Notes: generated from the letters alone by a model not told the origin. Counted from the first letter of the stretch, positions 42,024 through 51,586 are shown. The stretch is DNA of 64,000 bases from Fibrobacter sp. UWH6 (GCF_900142465.1 NZ_FRAX01000014.1:47249-111248); one strand, 5' to 3'. A program made the numbers and translations.

Positions 42024-43784
42024 CTACTTTTGCAGTTCCTGGAAGGCGATGAGCCAGGCTTTGAGACGGTTCCAATTGTTGTCGCGTTCTTGTTTGATGC
42101 CTTCATCTATCTTGAACACGACAAAGTCTCTCAATTTTGCATCTCCAATGACGATTGGGGAACTATTGATCCACGATCCAAAATGGTCGTTGACTTTTAG
42201 ATCTGTGTCACGGATTATTTTGCCGTCAACAGCGATGGTCAAGTGTACTCCCACAAAAGCGATGGAGTAGATGTGCTCGCCTCCGTCTAGGATTGCTGCC
42301 TTTCCGTAAATTGTCGTGTCCGTAACGGAGCCGTCAAGGCCGCTATAGATTCGTGAGCAGATGCTCTTGGGGTCTGTTTCGCATTGCCCGATTTCATAGC
42401 CGATAGTCAACTTTTTTTCGTCACTGATACTATCAAGAACGCTGATGAACGCAGATTCGTAATTTTCGTTGCTTCCGTCAACCTTTATCTTGAAGCTATA
42501 TCCGATATTCTTGCGCTCATAGTGGCCTTTGTCAATGACGGTGTCCTGTGCAGAACTTTGGGCGACAAATATATTGGAGGAAATCCCTAAATCGGATGCA
42601 TCAACAATATTGTAGGTCGCTGTATCTTGTGCATTCAAGTTGATTTCTGCCCAATAGCGGTTTTCTCTCCCGTTGCTTTCGATGAACGTTGATTTTGAAA
42701 TACTGTTCCCGTTGACCAAAATGGGGACGCTTATATCCTTGTCGAAGGAATATTGCACCAGAACTTTATCTAGAGTCTTGTTGCTGAAGGAATCAAGCAA
42801 TGCCAGTGCGGTTTCAGGAATAACGAATGACAAGGAATTTGAGGACTCCTTGGTGATGACAGGTGTGCTCAAGGACTTGCAAATGGCGTTGGTGTATTCC
42901 GATGATGTTCCTGCCGCATTCGTGACGTATGTGCAGAGGTTCTGGTAAATGCCTTCGGGGATGTTTTCCATGAGGAAACTTCCCGCAGTCAACTCATCTT
43001 CGGTAAGAACATGGCAAGCATTGGAAAAGTCCAGACAGACTTTATCGCTTGCCGAGAAATCGTTCTCGTTGAATTGAATTTCCAGGTTTGTAGTCTTGCG
43101 GATTTCTTGCGGTTTGATTTCTAGGTATTTGCCATCGTCGTCAGAAATTCGCTCAGCATTCTTCAGGTCCAGCTTGCTGTAGCTTGCGAGGGAATCATTT
43201 TCTGATCCGATCATGAGGGCGTAGCGAATATAAACGACGGCCTGGCCCTTTTCGTTCCTCTCAAAACTTTCGTCGATGGGATCAATGTTAAGGTAGGTCG
43301 CTTTGTAAACGACATCGTCAAAAACGAAATTTCCGTTATTGTCTGTAGAAGTTTCTCTTACGGATGTTTCGTGGCTTAGGCCATTTCCGACATCATAGTC
43401 TCCTTCAATTCTCTTTAAGAGGACGCGGGTGTTTTTCAGCGGATTGCCGTCAGTGTCTACAGCAGAGCCCTTTACCCTTGCCTGGGCGTAATCTCGGTTG
43501 AAGGAAATGCATGCAAGCTCTGTTCCGTACTCGGCATCTTGCAATGAGGCGTTTTTCCTTAAGGAGTTTGGAATGCTGGTGCTGCAACCATCTACGTTTA
43601 CAATCTTGTCGCCGTTTTCGTCAATGGTTGCCGTCTGTCCGGATTCAGTCTCGGTCAAAACGCCTGCGGTGGTGCTGCTTTCGGAACAGCCCATGACACT
43701 TGCTGAGCACAATGCAGCGATGCTCATGCTTGCAACGAAACCACGAATCTTTCGTAATTCGTAATTCATAATTCGTAATTTCAT
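42024..43784 (-). CDS. Lipoprotein with LamG-like C-terminal domain
   Basis: A 586-residue exported protein. The first residues (MKLRIMNYELRKIRGFVASM) come from an AT-rich intergenic repeat; the following stretch, SIAALCSASVMGCSE, has a lipobox. Residues about 105-200 include a carboxypeptidase-regulatory-like fold (GSAVDTDGNPLKNTRVLLKR, NGNFVFDDVVYKATYL). Around 410-560 is a concanavalin-like (LamG) segment (GYSFKIKVDGS, LTIGYEIGQCE, HLTIAVDGKII). The start overlaps the stop of the upstream TIGR02147 gene (TAATG), so they are translationally coupled. Substrate unknown; surface attachment inferred. Confidence 0.65.
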   Translation of the reverse strand: MKLRIMNYELRKIRGFVASMSIAALCSASVMGCSESSTTAGVLTETESGQTATIDENGDKIVNVDGCSTSIPNSLRKNASLQDAEYGTELACISFNRDYAQARVKGSAVDTDGNPLKNTRVLLKRIEGDYDVGNGLSHETSVRETSTDNNGNFVFDDVVYKATYLNIDPIDESFERNEKGQAVVYIRYALMIGSENDSLASYSKLDLKNAERISDDDGKYLEIKPQEIRKTTNLEIQFNENDFSASDKVCLDFSNACHVLTEDELTAGSFLMENIPEGIYQNLCTYVTNAAGTSSEYTNAICKSLSTPVITKESSNSLSFVIPETALALLDSFSNKTLDKVLVQYSFDKDISVPILVNGNSISKSTFIESNGRENRYWAEINLNAQDTATYNIVDASDLGISSNIFVAQSSAQDTVIDKGHYERKNIGYSFKIKVDGSNENYESAFISVLDSISDEKKLTIGYEIGQCETDPKSICSRIYSGLDGSVTDTTIYGKAAILDGGEHIYSIAFVGVHLTIAVDGKIIRDTDLKVNDHFGSWINSSPIVIGDAKLRDFVVFKIDEGIKQERDNNWNRLKAWLIAFQELQK

Positions 43785-44620
43785 TACTTGCCCTCCGGAT
43801 CCAGGTTAGAAAACAGGTGTAAGTTCAGTTGATAGACGCTGTCGGCCTTGGCCTTGTCTTCGCCGATGATGCGTCGTGCCTTGGCCTTGAATTCCTGCAC
43901 GGCGGCTTCCAGGTCCTTGTAGGCTTCGCTTGAAATGCTGAAGGTCATGGTACTCATGACAGTGGGGGACTTGGGCGGCGTAATCAGGGCCTGCTTGGAA
44001 AGTTCAAAGCATTGCAACTGATACTGCTTGATCAGTTCCGCGTTGTTGTAAGGTCCGCTGGAAATGGACTCCCGGGTGGGTTTCCAGAAACCTTCCTCGT
44101 TCTTGCGGGCGAGACCCAGACGCTGCAAAAGTTCCAGGCTGTCGCTCAACTTGCCCAGGGGAACCTTTGGGAAAATTCGCTTCTGCACCGGGGCCATATC
44201 GTCGCCCACATCCATGGCGTCCAGAATGGCGAACAGGGCGCTATGATACCAGTGGTTGTAATATTCGTAGGCGTCTGTGTTGATGATGTGCTGCGGGTTG
44301 GGGTGTTGACGCAGCAGTTCTTCCATGGCGGCCTTGCGGATGGTGTCGTTCTTGGCCTGATCCACCTGGACCATGGTCTCGAAGTATCTTGCTTCTTTCT
44401 TTTCGAGGCCCAGGACTTCGATGAACTTGGTCACCATGCGGGGGCTAACTTTCTTGCCTCTGAGAACATCGGCGAAGTAGCTGCGGCTCTTTTCCATGCC
44501 CAGCAGGTTGCAAATTTCGGTGCGGGTAAAACCGGGCTCCTGCTGTGCGCGGGCGGCCTGGTATTCTTCTAGATACTTGCGAAAGTGCGTAAACTGATAG
44601 ATGTCAACAAATTTTTCCAC
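43784..44620 (-). CDS. TIGR02147 family protein (putative regulator), second copy
   Basis: A homologue of the protein at 5742, with the same order: N-terminal helical region (FVDIYQFTHFRKYLEEYQAA), a helix-turn-helix-like part (FTRTEICNLLGMEKSRSYFADVLRG), then ARYFETMVQVDQAKND, DAYEYYNHWYHSALFAILDA, SLELLQRLGLARK and an end like SVYQLNLHLFSNL. The frame is open to 44686, but that part contains TATATT and no family similarity; GTG 44620 (VEKFVDIYQF) matches the family start. Lacks an obvious Shine-Dalgarno site. Its stop overlaps the start of the lipoprotein gene. Confidence 0.72.
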   Translation of the reverse strand: MEKFVDIYQFTHFRKYLEEYQAARAQQEPGFTRTEICNLLGMEKSRSYFADVLRGKKVSPRMVTKFIEVLGLEKKEARYFETMVQVDQAKNDTIRKAAMEELLRQHPNPQHIINTDAYEYYNHWYHSALFAILDAMDVGDDMAPVQKRIFPKVPLGKLSDSLELLQRLGLARKNEEGFWKPTRESISSGPYNNAELIKQYQLQCFELSKQALITPPKSPTVMSTMTFSISSEAYKDLEAAVQEFKAKARRIIGEDKAKADSVYQLNLHLFSNLDPEGK

Positions 44621-44696
44621 AACTATAATATAGCATAAAATATTTAAAATATGAGAGAATTTTTGAGAACATGTGCCGAGGCGCACAAATAAAAAA

Positions 44697-44715
44697 GCCC
44701 CCGATAATCGGGGGC
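44697..44715 (-). terminator. Terminator after the EAL gene
   Basis: GCCCCCGA-TTA-TCGGGGGC with a T run on the minus strand. Confidence 0.85.
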
Positions 44716-44755
44716 CCTTATAAAAGTTAGACGGATTTGTCTTCGTTAACCCTTA

Positions 44756-46447
44756 TTAGTACATCTTTTCGCCGGTAAGGCGCTTCTCGAAGTCGTCACG
44801 GCTCAGAGGCTTGTCGAAGAGGAATCCCTGTACGTGGCGGCAGTTCACGTCGTGGAGGAACTTGGCCTGTTCTTCGTTTTCCACGCCTTCGGCAATGACT
44901 TCCTTGTCCATTTCCTTGGCCATGTTGACCACGTTCTTCAGCACGATTTCGTCCTGGGAACCGGCCTTTCCGATGTTGTCCAACAGGGATTTGTCCAGCT
45001 TGACCACGTTGAAGTCGAAGTTCTTGATGACATTCAGGGTGGAATATCCGGTGCCGAAATCGTCGATGGAAACGGAAATTCCGTGGCTGCGCATGGCGCC
45101 AATGAACTTCTGCATGGCTACGAAATCATCATAGTCGGACACTTCGGTCAGTTCCACTTCCAAGTACTTGCTTTCGACTTCGTACTTGTTCATGATGGCG
45201 AAGAAATCTTCCGAGAAATTGGGGTTCTTCAGGTGCAACTTGGAGAAGTTCACCGAAGTACGGACCGGTTCGATGCCGGAGTTTACCCACTTACGGATGT
45301 CGCTGCAGACGCATTCAAATACGTAGAAATCCAGCTGACAGACGGTTCCTTCACGTTCCAGGATGGGCAGGAAATCTGCAGGGGGGACTACAGTCCTGTG
45401 GCGGAGCCAGCGGACCAGCGCTTCGGAACCGCACAACTGCTTGGTAATCAGGTCGACCTTGGGCTGATAATAGACCATGAATTCCTTGCTCTTGAGGGCG
45501 TTCTGGAATTCGCTGGAAATTTCTCTCTGGTGCAGGGCGTCGACCAGCATTTCGTTGTTGAAACGGATAATGTCGGTGGTCTTGACGTTCTTGGCGGTAT
45601 TCAGGGCGATGGAACTGCAGTTCATCAGTTCGGAAACGGTGTCCTGTTCGCGAACCACGTAGACGCCCATACGGGCAGAAATCTTGAAATTGAGGGGCTT
45701 GGGACCCTGGCTCAGGGTGACATCCAGGCAAGAGAATTTCTTGATAATCTCTTCGGTATGTTCGTTTCGGACCAGGAAGAAGAAATTGTCGCCACCGAGA
45801 CGGGATATGATTTCATCGGGGCCGAGAACGGCCTTGGCGGCGTTCACGTAGGCCTTCATGGCGATATCGCCGACCTGGGGACTCATAGACTTGTTAATGT
45901 ACTTAAAATTCTTCAGGTTGGTGAAGATGCCCGTGTGTCCGACGAAATTCTTCTGGCTGATCAGTCTGCCCACGAAATTCATGAGGCCGGGCTGGTTGTC
46001 GGCACCGGTCATGTAGTCGATTGTCCTGGCGCGTTCTGCCATGCCCATGAGGCGGGCGCGTCCGCCCAAGATGAAACAGTCGTAGCAGATGAGCTGCAAA
46101 GCATCCCTTTCCTGATCTGTAAAGTTATGTCCGTCAACGGGATGGGCGTTAAAAGTAAAAGTGCCGCTTTCGGCTGTAGACATCACTTCGGCGATGTCTG
46201 AGCAGGTCGGGAGGGTGGGGAGCTTTTCCTTGTCATGGTAAATGAGCATTTTACCGTCGACGCCGGACTGGGCGAAGGTGGAAACCGGGGCTATAAGGCC
46301 ACACTCCATGAAACCGACGTTCAGAGCCCTTGCGATGGGCTCGATCATGCGGGATATCTGCGATAAAAGGACCTCAGGGGCAGTAATGGGGCTGAGAAGT
46401 CCTTCCCTAAACCTCTTGTATTCGTCGCTGCAAAGCCTAAAGTCCAT
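44756..46447 (-). CDS. GGDEF-EAL protein (probable c-di-GMP phosphodiesterase)
   Basis: A 563-residue cytoplasmic protein. An N-terminal GAF-like sensor region (about 1-135) is followed by a GGDEF domain (about 150-300) whose site reads GGDNF, so cyclase activity is unlikely. The EAL domain (about 310-555) has the signature residues: EALVRW, SVNFSKLHL, VELTEVSDY, IDDFGTGYS, KLDKSLLD and EGVENEEQ. With these intact it can probably degrade c-di-GMP. The frame opens at TTG 46459, but AGGA lies six bases before ATG 46447, so I use it. It is divergent from the nuo operon. Confidence 0.88.
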   Translation of the reverse strand: MDFRLCSDEYKRFREGLLSPITAPEVLLSQISRMIEPIARALNVGFMECGLIAPVSTFAQSGVDGKMLIYHDKEKLPTLPTCSDIAEVMSTAESGTFTFNAHPVDGHNFTDQERDALQLICYDCFILGGRARLMGMAERARTIDYMTGADNQPGLMNFVGRLISQKNFVGHTGIFTNLKNFKYINKSMSPQVGDIAMKAYVNAAKAVLGPDEIISRLGGDNFFFLVRNEHTEEIIKKFSCLDVTLSQGPKPLNFKISARMGVYVVREQDTVSELMNCSSIALNTAKNVKTTDIIRFNNEMLVDALHQREISSEFQNALKSKEFMVYYQPKVDLITKQLCGSEALVRWLRHRTVVPPADFLPILEREGTVCQLDFYVFECVCSDIRKWVNSGIEPVRTSVNFSKLHLKNPNFSEDFFAIMNKYEVESKYLEVELTEVSDYDDFVAMQKFIGAMRSHGISVSIDDFGTGYSTLNVIKNFDFNVVKLDKSLLDNIGKAGSQDEIVLKNVVNMAKEMDKEVIAEGVENEEQAKFLHDVNCRHVQGFLFDKPLSRDDFEKRLTGEKMY

Positions 46448-46780
46448 AATTTTCCTCAAAAAGAGCTAATCGGTTGTATGTCTTAAAGACAAAACCGAGC
46501 CAAATTTATAAATCCGCGGTGCTTAGTGCAAGCAAAAATTGAGCAAAACCATCGGGACCGTGTTAAATGTTGTTTTTTATCACACATACTAATATATACC
46601 TAAAAAGAAGGATAAAAGTCAAATTTTACGTTTGTTTGTAAAAAATATTGGGCTGGTGGTGGAATTTTGACGGTTTAAGTGCCGTGTAGGGGTGTTTTGG
46701 AGGGCTCCGGGGGCATGGGGGCTTTGGGGTGTCCCCAAAAATTTCTACCTTTGCGCCGGCATTTAATGAGGTAAGCTCCT
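46448..46780. other. Divergent intergenic region with nuo leader hairpin
   Basis: 333 bp without a gene between the EAL gene and nuoB. It contains TTGACG at 46668, and a perfect stem TTTGGGG-TGT-CCCCAAA (46723-46739) in the probable nuo leader, 40 bases before the nuoB start. I found no nuoA or other open frame. Confidence 0.4.
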
Positions 46781-47416
46781 ATGAAAAATGAGGCAGATAA
46801 GCCGAATTTCATTACGTCCTCCCTTGACTTCCTGGTCAACTGGGGCCGTACTAATTCTCTGTGGCCGTTCCCCTATGGTACGGCTTGCTGTGCAATCGAA
46901 TTCATGAGTACGGAAGTGGGTCGTTATGACCTTTCCCGTATCGGTTCTGAATACGTGCGTTTTACGCCGCGTCAGTCCGATGTGCTGCTTGTGTCAGGTA
47001 CTATTACATACAAGCAGGCTCCGATCCTGCAGCGCATGTACGAACAGATGGCAGAACCCAAGTGGGTGATCGCCATGGGCGCCTGCGCAAGCTCCGGCGG
47101 TTTCTATGACTGCTACTGCACCGTTCCGGGTATCGACCATATCATCCCCGTCGACGTCTATATCGGTGGCTGCCCCAGCCGTCCCGAAGCATTCTTCGAC
47201 GCCATGTTCGACCTGCAGAATAAGATCAAGGACGAATCCTTCATGAAGCAGCGTGCGGAACGCGTCAAGGATCAGCTTGAAATGATCAAGGTGAAGACCG
47301 CCGAATGCAAGGCCGAGGCTAAGGCCATGGCTGCCGAAAAGGTCGCCGCCGCCAAGGATTTCCTGGTCGAAAAAGAACAGAAACTTATTAAGAAAGCACA
47401 GTTCTGGAAGGAGTAA
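46781..47416 (+). CDS. nuoB: NADH-quinone oxidoreductase subunit B
   Basis: Binds cluster N2 in the connecting part of complex I. The 211-residue product has the N2 cysteines: GTACCAIEFMS (about 34-43), GACASSGGFYDCYC (about 100-113) and GGCPSRPEAF. A Lys/Ala/Glu-rich helical tail (about 150-211) is longer than in most NuoB proteins. A GAGGT site precedes the ATG. It is the first gene of the operon; nuoA, normally before it, is not present. nuoC begins two bases after its stop. Confidence 0.95.
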   Translation: MKNEADKPNFITSSLDFLVNWGRTNSLWPFPYGTACCAIEFMSTEVGRYDLSRIGSEYVRFTPRQSDVLLVSGTITYKQAPILQRMYEQMAEPKWVIAMGACASSGGFYDCYCTVPGIDHIIPVDVYIGGCPSRPEAFFDAMFDLQNKIKDESFMKQRAERVKDQLEMIKVKTAECKAEAKAMAAEKVAAAKDFLVEKEQKLIKKAQFWKE

Positions 47417-47418
47417 AA

Positions 47419-48021
47419 ATGGATTTTGCTGAAAAGACCGTTTCCCTCCTGGAAGAGAAGTTCGGCGGCAAGCGCGAACCTCTGGCCAAGTGGGACGCCT
47501 GTGTGGTGATTCCTAAGGAATACCTCCACAATGCAGTGGAGTTCCTGAAGAACGATAGTTCTACCCAGTTGGATATGCTGCTGGACGAAGCCGGCATCGA
47601 CTATCTGACTTACCCCAATCACGAAGGTCCTCGCTTTGCAGTGAGCTACAGCTTCAAGAGCACCAAGGTTGCCGGTCGTCGCATCCGTCTTAAGGTGCTG
47701 GTCAGCGAAGCCGACCTGAAGGTCCCCACCATCACCGACCTGTACAAGAGCGCTGATTGGCTGGAACGCGAAGTCTTCGACCAGTTCGGAATTGTGTTCG
47801 AAGGTCACCCGGACCTCCGCCGCCTGTTGAACCATGTTGAATTTGTGGGCAATCCTCTCCGTAAGGATTACCCGGCCCAGAAGCGCCAGTGGCTTTCCAC
47901 TAGCGACTACCTGATGCCCGAACTTGAAAAGCGCCTTGAATCCAAGGGTTACAAGGTGATCGAACGCTCCGAGGAAATCAATCCTGTGGACGAAGAATAT
48001 CTTGAAGGGAGCAGACAATGA
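47419..48021 (+). CDS. nuoC: NADH-quinone oxidoreductase subunit C (30 kDa)
   Basis: Peripheral-arm subunit without a cofactor. The 200-residue product has the family end DLYKSADWLEREVFDQFGIVFEGHPDLRRLL, with LRKDYPAQKRQ nearby. It is not fused to NuoD, unlike in some bacteria. The stop overlaps the nuoD start by four bases. Confidence 0.95.
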   Translation: MDFAEKTVSLLEEKFGGKREPLAKWDACVVIPKEYLHNAVEFLKNDSSTQLDMLLDEAGIDYLTYPNHEGPRFAVSYSFKSTKVAGRRIRLKVLVSEADLKVPTITDLYKSADWLEREVFDQFGIVFEGHPDLRRLLNHVEFVGNPLRKDYPAQKRQWLSTSDYLMPELEKRLESKGYKVIERSEEINPVDEEYLEGSRQ

Positions 48022-49211
48022 TCGTATTAGATCCGAATGGCGAAAAGCTGAGCCTCATGTCCCTGAACGTGGGTCCCACTCATCCGGCTACCCACCACTG
48101 CGTACGCTTGCTTACCGCTCTCGACGGCGAAACTATCGTTGCCGGCGTTAGCGAAATTGGCTTTATGCACCGCGGTTTCGAAAAGATGGTTGAACGCGGC
48201 ACCTGGCAGCAGGTGATTCCCTACACTGACCGTCTGAACTACTGTTCTGCAATGATGAACAACATTGCGTTCTGCCGTGCCGTCGAAAATATGTTCGGCA
48301 TCGAAATCACTGAACGCAACAAGGTTCTCCGCGTTATTGTGAACGAATTAAGCCGAATCAACGACCACTTCATTTGCGTGGCCGCTGCATTCCAGGACTT
48401 GGGTGGTACCACTCCGTTCATGTACGCATTTAACCCCCGCGAAGAAATCATGCTGATTTGGGAAAAGCTCACTGGCGCTCGTCTGACCAATAGCTTTGCC
48501 CGTATCGGTGGTCTGTATCGCGACACCTATAGCGGTTTCGAAGGTGATGTCCTGGCAGCCTGCAACTCTGTTGAAAAGGCTCTCAAGGATCTTCACGCCT
48601 GCTTGGACCGTAACCGTATCTTCCTGGATCGTACCGTTGGCGTTGCCAAGATTTCCAAGGAAGACGCTATCAGCTACGGCTGGACCGGCCCCGTGCTCCG
48701 TGCTACCGGCGTAGAAAGCGACCTGCGTAAGGATGAACCTTACTACGATTACGAAACCTATGACTGGGACGTTGTGGTTGGCACCAATGGTGACGCAAAC
48801 GACCGTCTCCAGGTTCGTCTCTACGAAATCGAAGAATCCGTTAAGATTGTACGTCAGGCTCTGAAGCGTCTCGCTCCGGGTCCTGTTGACATTGTCGATC
48901 CTCGTATTCGCGTGCCGTCTCACAAGATGGCTTACCAGGATATGGAAGGCCTCATCGGCCGTTTCAAGAGCGTTTACGAAGGCATCCGCGTGCCCGAGGG
49001 CGAATACTACTGCGGTAGTGAATGCGCTAACGGCGAACTTGGCTTCACCATCATTGCCGATGGTTCCGGCCACCCGTATCGCATCAAGGTTCGTTCCCCC
49101 AGTCTCGCTCACGTTTCCGCTTTCAACTTCCTGGTTGAAGGTCTTACCTTGGCCGACTCTATGGCTACCTTGCCTGGCCTCAACATGATTGCAGGAGAAC
49201 TTGACCGATGA
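48018..49211 (+). CDS. nuoD: NADH-quinone oxidoreductase subunit D (49 kDa)
   Basis: Forms most of the quinone-binding site with NuoB. The 397 residues have NVGPTHPATHHCVRLL (about 16-31), EIGFMHRGFEKMVE, HFICVAAAFQDLGGTTPF, RIGGLYRDT, RVPSHKMAYQDME and the end GLNMIAGELDR with the usual acidic Asp before Arg. Quinone-site His and Asp are in place. It overlaps nuoC by four bases and nuoE by four. Confidence 0.96.
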   Translation: MIVLDPNGEKLSLMSLNVGPTHPATHHCVRLLTALDGETIVAGVSEIGFMHRGFEKMVERGTWQQVIPYTDRLNYCSAMMNNIAFCRAVENMFGIEITERNKVLRVIVNELSRINDHFICVAAAFQDLGGTTPFMYAFNPREEIMLIWEKLTGARLTNSFARIGGLYRDTYSGFEGDVLAACNSVEKALKDLHACLDRNRIFLDRTVGVAKISKEDAISYGWTGPVLRATGVESDLRKDEPYYDYETYDWDVVVGTNGDANDRLQVRLYEIEESVKIVRQALKRLAPGPVDIVDPRIRVPSHKMAYQDMEGLIGRFKSVYEGIRVPEGEYYCGSECANGELGFTIIADGSGHPYRIKVRSPSLAHVSAFNFLVEGLTLADSMATLPGLNMIAGELDR

Positions 49212-50272
49212 GTGAACATATTAAAGGTGCAGTTCATTTTGTTGCAAACAACAATCTGAAGTTCGATCGTCCGGAACAGCCTATTGGTGCTATGCCGGAT
49301 CCGGCACAGACCTTTGGCCACGTGAACAAGATTCAGGAACAGCCCAATCCCAAGGAAGTGCTGGAAAAGCTCTCCACTCCCGAAATCAAGGAACGTTGCG
49401 CTGACTTGCTGAGCCGTTACCCTGAAGGACAGGGCGCACTTCTCGAAGTGCTGTGGCTTGTGCAGGGCGTGTTCGGCTGGGTTCCCACCGAAGGTATCCG
49501 CTGGGCTGCTAACGTTTGCGGTTGCGCTCCGGCTCATGCTCTTGGCGTCGCCACTTTCTATACCATGTATAACCATGCTCCCAAGGGCAAGTTCATGTTG
49601 CAGTTCTGCCGCAACATCAGCTGCGCTATCAAGGGTGCACAGCCCCTCATCAAGTACATTGAGAATAAGCTTGGCATCAAGTCCGGCGAAACCACTCCCG
49701 ATGGCCTCTTCACCATTCTCCAGGTGGAATGCCTGGGCTCTTGCGGCAACGGCCCCATGATGCTGGTGAACGATGACTTCGCTACCGACGTTGTTGACGG
49801 TCAGCTGAAGATGAAGCGCGGCACTACCCTCACTGAAGAAAGCATTGACCGTATCGTCGAATGGTGCAAGGCTCATGCAGACAACGTTCCCAAGCACGAC
49901 GTGCTGGGCGGTGTTGTTAAGGGTCATTGCGGTCATCCGGGCGCTCCTGGCGCAACTGCCAAGCCCCAGGTCAATGACTATGCTCCTCCCAGCCCCGTTC
50001 TCTGCGTCAAGGCTGAAGCCGATGCAGCTGGCGCTACCCTCACTTGGAAGGGTGCTCCGGAATTCACCAAGATCGTGGTTGAAAAGAAGTCTGGCAATGA
50101 TTGGGTCGTCGTTGGCGAACCCGGCGTTAAGGACAAGGCTTTCGTGGATGCCGCTGGTAAGGTTGGCGATGAATATCGCATGATCGCTACCTCTGGCGAA
50201 CGCGTGGCTAAGCCTTCCGCTGTTGCTGTTACCACTCAAAAGCCGGAACCGGTTGAAGAGAAGAAGGTATAA
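49208..50272 (+). CDS. nuoE: NADH-quinone oxidoreductase subunit E with C-terminal FN3-like extension
   Basis: The 2Fe-2S subunit of the NADH module. The core (about 55-215) has LLEVLWLVQGVFGWVP, HALGVATFYTMYNHAPKGKF, and the Cys residues in FCRNISC and VECLGSCGNGPM. The protein is 354 residues, about twice the usual length. The extra part comes as a ~50-residue N-terminal lead and a C-terminal ~110-residue segment (SPVLCVKAEADAAGATLTWK, IVVEKKSGNDWVVVGEPG, DEYRMIATSGERVAKPSAV) whose strand pattern resembles a fibronectin type III domain. That module is not normal for NuoE. Its role is unknown. Confidence 0.92.
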   Translation: MSEHIKGAVHFVANNNLKFDRPEQPIGAMPDPAQTFGHVNKIQEQPNPKEVLEKLSTPEIKERCADLLSRYPEGQGALLEVLWLVQGVFGWVPTEGIRWAANVCGCAPAHALGVATFYTMYNHAPKGKFMLQFCRNISCAIKGAQPLIKYIENKLGIKSGETTPDGLFTILQVECLGSCGNGPMMLVNDDFATDVVDGQLKMKRGTTLTEESIDRIVEWCKAHADNVPKHDVLGGVVKGHCGHPGAPGATAKPQVNDYAPPSPVLCVKAEADAAGATLTWKGAPEFTKIVVEKKSGNDWVVVGEPGVKDKAFVDAAGKVGDEYRMIATSGERVAKPSAVAVTTQKPEPVEEKKV

Positions 50273-50274
50273 TT

Positions 50275-51582
50275 ATGGCAGAATGCGTAAAAGTTTGTAC
50301 TGAAAACTTCGGCAAGGGCGCCCAGGACATTGAAGTCTACAAGAAGCTGGGCGGCTACGAAAATATTTCCGAACGCTTGTTCAATATGAGCCAGTTCGAG
50401 CTCATCGACTACGTGCAGCGCACCAATCTGCGTGGCCGTGGCGGTGCAGGCTTCCCCACCGGTATGAAGTGGAGCTTCGTGCCCCGCGGAACCGGCAAGC
50501 CCGTGTACATCGTGGTGAACGCTGACGAAGGCGAAGGCGGTACCTTCAAGGATCACTTCCTCATGTTGGAAGATCCCCACCGTCTTATCGAAGGCCTTAT
50601 CATCGCCGCCTGGGCTCTGGGTTCCCGTGCAGCATACATCTACTGCCGTGGCGAATTCCTGCCCTGCATCGAAAGCCTCAACAAGGCTCTGAACCAGGCT
50701 TATGCCGCTGGCTACCTTGGCGAAAATATCTGCGGAACCAAGTTCAGCTTCGATATCTTCGTACATCGCGGTGCTGGCGCCTACATTTGCGGTGAAGAAA
50801 CCGCACTCATTAACTCTCTCGAAGGCCAGAAGGGTCAGCCCCGCCTGAAGCCGCCTTTCCCGGCTGTTAGCGGTGCATGGAAGAGCCCCACCTGCGTGAA
50901 CAACGTAGAAACCATTATGGCTCTCCCCTGGATCCTGAAGCACGACCCCAGCGAATACGCCAAGATGGGTACTCCCCGTGCAGGTGGTACCAAGGTGTTC
51001 TGCATTTCCGGCGACGTGAAGAATCCGGGCGTGTACGAAGCTCCTCTGGGCACTCCCATGATGACCATGATCAACGAATATGCCGGTGGCGTGGTCGGTG
51101 GCAAGCTGAAGGCTGTGCTGCCCGGTGGTTCTTCTTGCGCTCCTCTGACTGCAGAAGAAGCTGCGGTTGCAACCATGGATTACGAATGCCTGGCTTCCAT
51201 GAAGACCATGTTCGGTTCCGGTGCTATGATCGTCATTAACGACACTCATAACATGGTTGACCTGTTGAATGTATTGGGTAATTTCTACAGCCACGAATCC
51301 TGTGGCCAGTGCACCCCGTGCCGCGAAGGTACCGGTCTTCTGCACCGCATGCTGAACCAGATTGTTGCTGGCAACGGTCACGACGGCGATGTGGAACTGA
51401 TGCAGAGCCTTACCGGTGGTTTCGGTGGCGTGACCATTTGTCCGCTGTCCATCTCTCTGGGCGGCCCTGTAGCTTCCTACAGCACAAAGTTCCGCGCCGA
51501 CTTCGACGAATACATTGCAAAGAACCCGGACCACGCAAAGCCGCGTGTCCAAGAAACCGCACGTCCTGGAATTTTCTGGTAA
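50275..51582 (+). CDS. nuoF: NADH-quinone oxidoreductase subunit F
   Basis: NADH- and FMN-binding subunit. The 435 residues have the nucleotide-binding LRGRGGAGFPTGMKWSF (about 57-73), NADEGEGGTFKDHF, GAGAYICGEETALINSLEG, and the N3 cluster ESCGQCTPCREGTGLL (about 341-356). The length is normal. nuoE ends two bases before and nuoG begins four bases after. Confidence 0.96.
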   Translation: MAECVKVCTENFGKGAQDIEVYKKLGGYENISERLFNMSQFELIDYVQRTNLRGRGGAGFPTGMKWSFVPRGTGKPVYIVVNADEGEGGTFKDHFLMLEDPHRLIEGLIIAAWALGSRAAYIYCRGEFLPCIESLNKALNQAYAAGYLGENICGTKFSFDIFVHRGAGAYICGEETALINSLEGQKGQPRLKPPFPAVSGAWKSPTCVNNVETIMALPWILKHDPSEYAKMGTPRAGGTKVFCISGDVKNPGVYEAPLGTPMMTMINEYAGGVVGGKLKAVLPGGSSCAPLTAEEAAVATMDYECLASMKTMFGSGAMIVINDTHNMVDLLNVLGNFYSHESCGQCTPCREGTGLLHRMLNQIVAGNGHDGDVELMQSLTGGFGGVTICPLSISLGGPVASYSTKFRADFDEYIAKNPDHAKPRVQETARPGIFW

Positions 51583-51586
51583 TAAT

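Noticed and set aside
46448..46780. Hidden nuoA gene
   Set aside because: No open frame with NuoA-like membrane helices in any frame of the gap.
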